NCBI GenBank assembly: GCA_025354965.1
Contig: JANXLW010000169.1
Location: 1-12,817, forward strand
Reading direction: 5' to 3'
Origin: Betaproteobacteria bacterium
Lineage (GTDB): Bacteria > Pseudomonadota > Gammaproteobacteria > Burkholderiales > Burkholderiaceae_C
Length of the DNA: 12,817 bases
The notes below the pieces were generated by a model. It saw only the letters and a list, made by a program, of their open reading frames with translations. It did no database searches and was not told the DNA's origin. The translations under genes were made by a program, and so were the position numbers. How positions within the stretch are numbered: position 1 is the stretch's first letter; the number at the start of each line of letters is the position of its first letter. Of the stretch, positions 7,818 to 12,100 are shown piece after piece.

Positions 7818-8513
7818 ATGACCACGATTCAAGTCAATCTTCAGAATGTACTCGCCCGCGTGACCGCCGCCTGCCGGGTTGCCGGTCGCGACGATAACGA
7901 AGTTACGCTGCTGGCAGTTTCCAAGACCTTTGACCCGGATGTAGTGGCCGCAGCCCATGCCGCCGGACAAACCGCATTTGGCGAGAACTACATCCAGGAG
8001 GCGGTGCAAAAAATCACCCAACTGCAACACTTGCCTCTGGAGTGGCATTGCATTGGCCCGGTGCAGAGCAACAAGACGCGTCTGGTGGCCCAACACTTTG
8101 ACTGGGTGCACACGGTTGATCGATTGAAGACTGCGCAACGCCTGAGCGAGCAACGCCCTGCCGGTTTGCCGGCGCTGCAGGTCTGCATACAAGTCAATGT
8201 GGATGGCGGCGCCAGCAAGTCGGGTGTGCCGGCGCAGGACGCACTGGCGCTGGCCCAACAAGTCGCAGCCTTGCCAAACTTGCGCCTGCGCGGTGTCATG
8301 AGCATCCCGGAACCGGCGCCTGATTTCGCCACCGCCTGCGCAGTTTTTGCCAGGGTCAAGGCGGTCTTTGATGCGATGAACGCACAAGGCATGGCGCTGG
8401 ACACGCTGTCGATGGGCATGAGCGCCGATCTGGAAGCCGCCATCCATTCGGGTAGCACGATGGTGCGGGTGGGGACGGCTATTTTTGGTAGACGGGACTA
8501 CCAACCCAGGTAA
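7818..8513 (+). CDS. yggS: YggS-family pyridoxal phosphate homeostasis protein
   Basis: A 231-residue single-domain TIM-barrel protein of the PLPHP (YggS/PROSC) family, which binds pyridoxal 5'-phosphate and buffers its supply without known enzyme activity. The PLP lysine is Lys36 in LLAVSKTF. Family motifs follow in order: FGENYIQEA, WHCIGPVQSNK, QVNVDGGASKSG, LRGVMSIPEP, MGMSADLEAAI and HSGSTMVRVGTAIFG. The ATG at 7818 gives the normal N-terminus. The ribosome site is weak (GGGG about 7 bases upstream). The gene is divergent from pilT with 37 bases between starts, a neighbourhood seen widely in proteobacteria. The last conserved stretch (8451-8482) is duplicated in diverged form at 9414-9445. 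A GGTAG/CTACC dyad (8487-8502) lies near the stop. Confidence 0.95.
   Translation: MTTIQVNLQNVLARVTAACRVAGRDDNEVTLLAVSKTFDPDVVAAAHAAGQTAFGENYIQEAVQKITQLQHLPLEWHCIGPVQSNKTRLVAQHFDWVHTVDRLKTAQRLSEQRPAGLPALQVCIQVNVDGGASKSGVPAQDALALAQQVAALPNLRLRGVMSIPEPAPDFATACAVFARVKAVFDAMNAQGMALDTLSMGMSADLEAAIHSGSTMVRVGTAIFGRRDYQPR
8451..8482 (+). repeat. Direct repeat copy 1 (3' end of intact yggS)
   Basis: This stretch encodes GSTMVRVGTAI in yggS. It matches 9414-9445 at 28 of 32 positions, with an identical 16-base core (TGGTGCGGGTGGGGAC at 8461-8476). Together the copies bracket the first toxin-antitoxin pair and the vsr remnant. It could be a recombination or attachment-like site. Confidence 0.65.
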
Positions 8514-8564
8514 AGCCGTGAATCATCGCTGGTTGCGTGGCATCTACTTTGACAGCTAGTTCGA

Positions 8565-8593
8565 TTGCGTCCATTGTTTGGAGGTATTACAAT
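8565..8593 (+). promoter_or_regulatory. Candidate promoter of the first toxin-antitoxin pair
   Basis: TTGCGT (8565-8570) and TACAAT (8588-8593) are separated by 17 bases. The -10 matches five of six and the -35 three of six. Transcription would start near 8600, about 26 bases before the antitoxin ATG. Confidence 0.45.
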
Positions 8594-8610
8594 AGAAATG
8601 TCAGTAATAC
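8584..8610. promoter_or_regulatory. Candidate antitoxin operator, two GTAWTAC boxes
   Basis: GTATTAC (8584-8590) and GTAATAC (8604-8610) form a perfect 7-bp inverted repeat. Each box is itself nearly palindromic. The boxes are 20 bases apart start to start, about two helical turns, and they cover the -10 and the expected start point. This is what an autoregulatory site for a dimeric AbrB-type antitoxin would look like. Binding is inferred. Confidence 0.5.
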
Positions 8611-8625
8611 AAAAGGAACCATGCC

Positions 8626-8865
8626 ATGGCCACGACAATCACCAGCAAGGGCCAGGTAACCATCCCCAAGCAGATTCGGGATGCATTGAATCTGGCACCG
8701 GGTTTCTTGGTGGATTTTGCTGTCAATCGCGAGGGAGAGGTCGTGCTCCACAAGGTGGGCGCACGGACTACCCGCAAGCCCGACCGCTTCGAGGCTGCCC
8801 GTGGCAAGGCCGACGTTAAATGGCGAACTGACGAGCTGATGGCTCTGCTGCGCGGCGAAGGCTGA
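8626..8865 (+). CDS. AbrB/MazE/SpoVT-type antitoxin (VapB-like)
   Basis: A 79-residue protein. Residues about 3-45 form the swapped-hairpin AbrB DNA-binding fold, recognised by TTITSKGQVTIPKQIRDALNL and a GFLVDFAVNREGEVVL second strand pair. The C-terminal 30 residues are polar and should be the toxin-binding tail. It is expected to neutralise the PIN toxin encoded next and to repress its own promoter. AAGGA lies 8 bases before the chosen ATG, and an earlier ATG at 8621 is out of frame. The stop overlaps the toxin start as TGATG, so the pair is translationally coupled. A paired GTAWTAC site lies in its promoter. Confidence 0.9.
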   Translation: MATTITSKGQVTIPKQIRDALNLAPGFLVDFAVNREGEVVLHKVGARTTRKPDRFEAARGKADVKWRTDELMALLRGEG

Positions 8866-9275
8866 TGTTGCTGGTTGACACCAACGTGCTGGTCGATGTT
8901 CTGGAGAACGACCTGCAATGGGCGGACTGGTCAATTGGTCAACTGCGCGCCCAGTCGAAAATTCACCGGTTGGCAATTAACCCGATCATCTATGCCGAGT
9001 TGTCGCTGACCTTCTCGACCGTGGAGGCGCTGGATAAAACCATCGAGGAGTTAGGGCTGGTGCTGATTGAAGTGCCGCGCCCGGCATTATTCCTCGCCGG
9101 AAAGGCTTTTGTTCGTTACCGCCGGCAGGGGGGTACGAAGAGCAATGTTCTAGGCGATTTTTTCATCGGCGCACACGCGGCTGTTTCGGGTCACCCAGTG
9201 TTGACCCGGGATCCACGCCGCTACACCGCATATTTTCCCGGCGTGACGCTAATCGCACCCGAAGTCTCCCCATGA
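8865..9275 (+). CDS. PIN-domain ribonuclease toxin (VapC-like)
   Basis: A 136-residue single PIN domain, the usual VapC size. The acidic metal-binding residues are all present: Asp5 in LLVDTNVLVD, Glu45 in IIYAELS, Asp98 in NVLGDFFIGAHA and Asp116 in LTRDPRRY. The last two segments match the VapC subgroup carrying DFFIGAHA. It should be a magnesium-dependent RNase that slows translation when free of its antitoxin; the RNA target cannot be told from sequence. The ATG overlaps the antitoxin stop by one base. With all catalytic residues intact the toxin appears functional. A 19-codon frame that overlaps its stop (ATGA at 9272-9275) is probably not a gene. Confidence 0.9.
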   Translation: MLLVDTNVLVDVLENDLQWADWSIGQLRAQSKIHRLAINPIIYAELSLTFSTVEALDKTIEELGLVLIEVPRPALFLAGKAFVRYRRQGGTKSNVLGDFFIGAHAAVSGHPVLTRDPRRYTAYFPGVTLIAPEVSP

Positions 9276-9323
9276 ACAAATTGAAAACCGTCGAGAAATG
9301 GGGAGTTGAAGGCTCAAATAAAA

Positions 9324-9413
9324 ATGGTTGATGTAGTCGATGCGGCAACTCGAAGCCGGTTGATGGCTGGCATCCAGTCAAAGAATACCAAACCTGAGAC
9401 AGTCGTCCGCAAA
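9324..9413 (+). pseudogene. vsr: 5' remnant of a vsr very-short-patch-repair endonuclease gene
   Basis: Thirty codons encode MVDVVDAATRSR and continue through a segment containing SKNTKPE and VVRK. This is the conserved N-terminus of Vsr endonucleases, which nick at T:G mismatches left by cytosine methylation at Dcm-type sites. The family continues with a histidine- and aspartate-bearing nuclease core of about 100 residues, all of which is missing. After the Arg-Lys codons the sequence switches abruptly to a yggS 3' fragment in the same frame. The frame stays open to 9605 but the later part is antisense to the DUF3883 gene. No dcm-type methyltransferase is present nearby. The remnant cannot be an active nuclease. 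Confidence 0.75.
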
Positions 9414-9446
9414 GGCAGCACGCTGGTGCGGGTGGGGACTGCCATA
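9414..9446 (+). pseudogene. Diverged remnant of a yggS 3' end (direct repeat copy 2)
   Basis: This encodes GSTLVRVGTAI, the conserved C-terminal motif of YggS. It is 28/32 identical to 8451-8482. Three of the four differences (GGT/GGC, ACG/ACT, GCT/GCC) are synonymous and the fourth is Met/Leu. That pattern suggests the piece evolved as a working yggS in another genome or lineage before arriving here, not as a recent local copy. It abuts the stop codon of the DUF3883 gene (9447-9449 on the other strand). Confidence 0.65.
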
Positions 9447-10280
9447 TTAGTTAAAGCTTGCTCGATAAGTCACGGGGTTCAAAAGACAATGTTGTTCAAG
9501 GGCGCCGGGAAGATCAAAAAGTCGTGGTGCATTTCTAAATTCGAAGAGACGATAAAGATGGAATTGATCTTTTGCGCTGCGCCAGAGAGACAACTCACCG
9601 CGTGATACAAAAAATGGCGTGTCGCGACCAAATGTAGTTGTCTTGACTTCAATGAGGCGTTCTCTGCCATTGGAGTCAAACGACAAAACGTCGTAACCAA
9701 GCCCGTCGCCCTTCGTTTGTGCGACGTGCTGAACTTTTTCCGCCAATCCGCGCTGACCGACTTCGACGAGACGCCAGTGTTCAAACTGGGCGACGAATTC
9801 TTCACCTGCTAAGCCCAACGACTGGTTGCGGGCCTCCCTTTCAAGGTAGTCGCGCTTTGCGGCTCTGAAAGTTGGCGCATATTGCGATTGCTTCACCGCG
9901 TGCTGCCGCAGCGGTGAATCGGACAGCACTTTGGAAAAATCAGTTTGAATGGGGACAACAGCTGGTTGTTGCACGGCCGCGAGTGCCAATTGATCCAGCG
10001 TCGCTTTACCGCTTACCTGTTGTTCTGCGACGGTCCCAAGAAGCGTTTGATAGTTGGCACGCGGCTTATAGCCCCGAATGTAGGGGAAGCCCAGGTCGAT
10101 CATCGCGGCGCTAATGTTTCCATGTTTGAATTCGATGGATCCATCAGATCGCCCCTTCAACTTGGACTGCAACCGGCGTCTATGCTCGGTTTTGCTGAAA
10201 CTTTGTCCAGCAAGTTCCAGGGTCAACATTTGTAAATAATCGGCAACGATCGCTTCGACTTCTTCACGCGACCAATCCAT
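9447..10280 (-). CDS. DUF3883-domain protein, PD-(D/E)XK nuclease-like
   Basis: A 277-residue protein of two parts. Residues about 1-82 are a conserved module (WSREEVEAIVADYLQML, a SKTEHRR segment, then FKHGNISAAMIDLGFPYIRG and YKPRANYQ) that I know from proteins linked to restriction and defence. Residues about 150-275 are a DUF3883 domain: GLAGEEFV, then GDGLGYDVLS (Asp197), then LIEVKTT (Glu211, Lys213), then TPFFVSRGEL. The Asp...Glu-x-Lys set matches a PD-(D/E)XK nuclease core, so DNA cleavage is plausible but not shown. I chose the ATG at 10280, with GGAG 5 bases upstream, over a TTG at 10295. It stands alone on the minus strand between two toxin-antitoxin pairs and looks visibly more A+T-rich than the flanking core genes, which suggests transfer. 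Confidence 0.82.
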   Translation of the reverse strand: MDWSREEVEAIVADYLQMLTLELAGQSFSKTEHRRRLQSKLKGRSDGSIEFKHGNISAAMIDLGFPYIRGYKPRANYQTLLGTVAEQQVSGKATLDQLALAAVQQPAVVPIQTDFSKVLSDSPLRQHAVKQSQYAPTFRAAKRDYLEREARNQSLGLAGEEFVAQFEHWRLVEVGQRGLAEKVQHVAQTKGDGLGYDVLSFDSNGRERLIEVKTTTFGRDTPFFVSRGELSLWRSAKDQFHLYRLFEFRNAPRLFDLPGALEQHCLLNPVTYRASFN

Positions 10281-10366
10281 CAAAGCTCCGGACAATTTGT
10301 TAAGTGTTGTCGCTATCTTATGGCCATCTGCTTTGCGGGGCAGAGTTCGCCTCCACTGTTCGCCAC

Positions 10367-10774
10367 TCAGCTCAGCAGCGTCATGCCGGCCCCGCGCACC
10401 GCCGCTCTGTCAAAGGTCACGGTGTGTGTGCAGCCTTCGCTCTCGGCAATCTGGGCAATCAGCGCGTCCACCACGCCTGCCTTGCGTTTGTTGCCGGCCT
10501 TGAACCGGCGGATGGCGGCTTGCACGACGGCACGCCTTTCCACCCGAAACTTCGGAGTGTTGAGCAGGTCTTCAAGCGTGCCGGCCAATTCGTCCATGGT
10601 GGCGCTGTAAAGGCGACTCAGCACCCAGCATAGTTCCGCGACAACGACCAGGCTGATGAAGCCCGGTTGCTTTGTGGAGAGCTCGGTTTCGATGAGGCGG
10701 GTTGCCAGCGCCGCCTGGCCAGCGTCATCCTGCGCCAGGTAGCGTGCCAGCACATTGGTGTCAAGGCCGATCAT
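10367..10774 (-). CDS. Second PIN-domain ribonuclease toxin (VapC-like)
   Basis: A 135-residue PIN-domain protein. Its acidic residues are Asp5 (MIGLDTNVLARYL), Glu47 (VVVAELCWVL), Asp103 (AGVVDALIAQIA) and Asp122 (TVTFDRAA), so the active site is complete. It belongs to a different VapC branch from the toxin at 8865-9275, since the two share little beyond the catalytic motifs. I chose the ATG at 10774: it places the family start MIGLDTN at the N-terminus and a GGAAG lies in the antitoxin's last codons. The frame extends 20 residues upstream into the antitoxin gene without family support. It starts 7 bases after its antitoxin gene and is probably co-translated. Predicted role: growth-slowing RNase. 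Confidence 0.9.
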   Translation of the reverse strand: MIGLDTNVLARYLAQDDAGQAALATRLIETELSTKQPGFISLVVVAELCWVLSRLYSATMDELAGTLEDLLNTPKFRVERRAVVQAAIRRFKAGNKRKAGVVDALIAQIAESEGCTHTVTFDRAAVRGAGMTLLS

Positions 10775-10781
10775 GGATTGC

Positions 10782-11039
10782 TTACTTCCGGCGCGCAAGG
10801 TTGCGCGCAGCCGCGCCGTCGGCGATGGCTTCATTCATGGCGTCGATGCTCACCGTCTTTTTGACCCGACCGGCAAAGCGGCCTCTCAAAGTGGTGACAT
10901 CGCAGCGAACCGGTACCACCATGAAACTTCCGTCCATCGCAATGAAATCTACCTGGTTGCCGGCACTGAGACCGAGCCCATTGCGGACTGCCAGGGGCAG
11001 TGTAATTTGACCTTTGCTGGTGATCGTGGCGACTGGCAT
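10782..11039 (-). CDS. Second AbrB/MazE/SpoVT-type antitoxin (VapB-like)
   Basis: An 85-residue protein with the AbrB fold at residues about 3-48: VATITSKGQITLPLAVRNGL and the NQVDFIAMDGSFMVV strands. The C-terminal 35 residues (KKTVSIDAMNEAIADG and a basic ARNLARRK end) should bind the PIN toxin. AAGGA lies 7 bases before the ATG. Upstream there is a perfect TATAAT and a long dyad over the expected transcription start, so it is probably autoregulated and has its own promoter even though it sits only 38 bases downstream of the Lrp pair on the same strand. Confidence 0.9.
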   Translation of the reverse strand: MPVATITSKGQITLPLAVRNGLGLSAGNQVDFIAMDGSFMVVPVRCDVTTLRGRFAGRVKKTVSIDAMNEAIADGAAARNLARRK

Positions 11040-11040
11040 G

Positions 11041-11070
11041 ATAATTTCCTTACGAAAGGTAAGGAATTAT
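11041..11070. promoter_or_regulatory. Dyad operator of the second toxin-antitoxin pair
   Basis: TTCCTTAC (11046-11053) and GTAAGGAA (11059-11066) form a perfect 8-bp inverted repeat with a 5-base spacer. The arms extend outward to ATAATT/AATTAT with one extra base on the left. The dyad covers the predicted start point and includes the antitoxin ribosome site in one arm, so it could act as a repressor site on DNA or as a hairpin in longer transcripts from upstream. Confidence 0.55.
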
Positions 11071-11071
11071 A
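11066..11071 (-). promoter_or_regulatory. Consensus -10 element of the second toxin-antitoxin promoter
   Basis: A perfect TATAAT is read on the minus strand. No recognisable -35 lies 16-18 bases upstream; that place holds the end of the Lrp gene. A 16-bp palindrome (11072-11087) directly abuts the -10. Confidence 0.45.
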
Positions 11072-11087
11072 GCTGCGCTAGCGCAGC
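11072..11087. repeat. 16-bp perfect palindrome over the Lrp-gene stop codon
   Basis: GCTGCGCTAGCGCAGC is self-complementary and includes the TAG stop of the upstream Lrp gene (11080-11078). As RNA it gives a 6-bp G/C stem with a CUAG loop, followed by UAUAAUU. That is a terminator-like hairpin for the Lrp transcript, although the U tract is poor. As DNA it lies in the spacer of the antitoxin promoter and could bind a dimeric regulator. Confidence 0.5.
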
Positions 11088-11554
11088 GGCAGATGTGTTG
11101 TGTTTTTGACTTCTTCCATCACGGCATACGTGCGCGTTTCGCGCACACCGGGCAATTGCCACAACACGGTGCCGGCAAATTCGCGGTAGGCCTCCATGTC
11201 GGCCATGCGGGTTTTCAGCAGATAGTCAAAACCGCCGGCCACCATATGGCATTCCAGAATCTCCGGGCGCACCTGCACGGCGGCCTTGAAAGCTTCAAAC
11301 ACATTGGGCGTGGTGCGGTCCAGCAGCAACTCAACGAACACCATCAGGCCGGCACCCAGTTTGAGCGGGTTCAGGCGCGCCTCGTAACCCAGGATGTAGC
11401 CATCCTTGGTGAGCCGTTGCACCCGTGCCAGCACGGCGGTGGGCGACAGCGCAACGCTCTCCGCCAGCTTCAGGTTGGAGACACGACCATCCTCTTGCAG
11501 GCAGTTCAGAATTTTGAGGTCGATGCGGTCGAGCTCGGGCAGGGTTTCACTCAT
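11078..11554 (-). CDS. Lrp/AsnC-family regulator, distal gene of the pair
   Basis: A 158-residue regulator. The N-terminal winged HTH (about residues 6-65) reads LDRIDLKILNCLQEDGRVSN, then LSPTAVLARVQRL. The RAM effector domain (about 72-150) contains the family hallmarks GGFDYLLKTRMADMEAYREF and the closing EVKNTTHLPLR. Of the two regulators it is the closer to classic Lrp. The ATG overlaps the stop of the upstream regulator gene as ATGA, so the two are coupled and may work as a hetero-oligomeric pair, as is known for some tandem Lrp/AsnC genes. It probably controls the divergent ornithine cyclodeaminase gene in response to an amino acid. The effector is not identifiable from sequence. Confidence 0.92.
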   Translation of the reverse strand: MSETLPELDRIDLKILNCLQEDGRVSNLKLAESVALSPTAVLARVQRLTKDGYILGYEARLNPLKLGAGLMVFVELLLDRTTPNVFEAFKAAVQVRPEILECHMVAGGFDYLLKTRMADMEAYREFAGTVLWQLPGVRETRTYAVMEEVKNTTHLPLR

Positions 11555-11976
11555 GACAGGCGATAGGTTTGCAGATGAATGCTGGTCTCGGTGCTGCTGA
11601 TGGAGCGCACCAGCCGAATGCGCTCCAGAATCTTCGACAACTCCGCCAGATTGGCCGCACGCAGCTCGGCCAGCAAGTCCCAGCGGCCGTTGGTGTCGTG
11701 CAGACTGGCGACGCCGGGTTCCCCCAGCAGACTGGCTATGACGGAGCGGGTTTCGTTACCTTCCACGGCAATGCTCATCCAGGCGCCAATTTCAGTTGGT
11801 TGCGCGTCGGGCCGCAGCTTGACGGTGTAGCCGACAATGATGCCGGCGTCCTCCAGCTTGGTGACCCGATTGGTTACTGTGCCGCGCGACACGCCCAGTT
11901 TTTGCGCCAGTGTTGCCACGCTGGTGCGGGCGTCTTTGCGCAACAGCGAGAGCAATTGTTGATCAGTCAGGTCCAT
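11551..11976 (-). CDS. Lrp/AsnC-family regulator, proximal gene of the pair
   Basis: A 141-residue regulator. The HTH (about residues 1-52) reads LTDQQLLSLLRKDARTSVAT, then LGVSRGTVTNRVTKLEDAGII. The RAM domain (about 60-135) carries NGRWDLLAELRA in place of the usual G-x-F-D/Y-D turn. No Shine-Dalgarno-like sequence precedes the ATG at 11976, and the best promoter would start transcription within a few bases of it, which suggests a leaderless mRNA. It is translationally coupled to the second regulator through ATGA. The gene is divergent from ornithine cyclodeaminase across 124 bases that hold several dyads, so autoregulation and control of that gene are likely. Confidence 0.92.
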   Translation of the reverse strand: MDLTDQQLLSLLRKDARTSVATLAQKLGVSRGTVTNRVTKLEDAGIIVGYTVKLRPDAQPTEIGAWMSIAVEGNETRSVIASLLGEPGVASLHDTNGRWDLLAELRAANLAELSKILERIRLVRSISSTETSIHLQTYRLS

Positions 11977-11984
11977 ATTGGCAC

Positions 11985-12013
11985 ATTGTCACTTGTAGCT
12001 GACTAAATGGCAA
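11985..12013 (-). promoter_or_regulatory. Candidate promoter of the Lrp/AsnC pair
   Basis: On the minus strand TTGCCA (12013-12008) and GACAAT (11990-11985) are 17 bases apart, matching the consensus at five and four of six positions. The -35 is one arm of the 12007-12024 dyad. Transcription would start around 11978, at or next to the ATG. Confidence 0.45.
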
Positions 12014-12042
12014 CTATTTGCCATAAAGCAAGCAATATTGCT
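12007..12042. promoter_or_regulatory. Phased dyads, likely Lrp/AsnC operators
   Basis: ATGGCAA (12007-12013) and TTGCCAT (12018-12024) form a perfect 7-bp inverted repeat. AGCAATATTGCT (12031-12042) is a perfect 12-bp palindrome with an A/T-rich centre, as Lrp-family sites often have. Their centres are 21 bases apart. A weaker GTCA/TGAC dyad is centred 20 bases further left (11988-12003). Two-turn phasing of several sites fits wrapping of DNA by an Lrp-type multimer. Confidence 0.55.
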
Positions 12043-12044
12043 GA

Positions 12045-12073
12045 TTTACATTGCCTCTTACTCTTGAGACACT
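12045..12073 (+). promoter_or_regulatory. Weak candidate promoter of the ornithine cyclodeaminase gene
   Basis: TTTACA (12045-12050) and GACACT (12068-12073) are 17 bases apart. The -35 is good (five of six) and the -10 poor (three of six). This would suit a promoter needing activation from the operators just upstream (12007-12042). Confidence 0.3.
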
Positions 12074-12100
12074 GCTCTGAACATATCCAGGCACCGCATC

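Noticed and set aside
8487..8502. GGTAG/CTACC hairpin at the yggS 3' end as a terminator
   Set aside because: The stem is only 5 bp and no T run follows. It is kept only as a possible structural element beside the direct repeat.
9272..9331. 19-codon frame MNKLKTVEKWGVEGSNKNG overlapping the toxin stop as ATGA
   Set aside because: The start overlap suggests coupling, but the peptide is very short, matches nothing I recognise, and runs into the vsr remnant in another frame. It may be a scrap of a lost gene.
9447..9605. Continuation of the plus-strand vsr/yggS chimeric frame to 9605
   Set aside because: Beyond 9446 it is antisense to the DUF3883 gene's C-terminal motifs, so the open frame is fortuitous.
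10775..10834. Extended N-terminus (20 residues) for the second PIN toxin
   Set aside because: It overlaps the antitoxin gene and is unlike PIN toxins, which begin at M-I-G-L-D-T-N.
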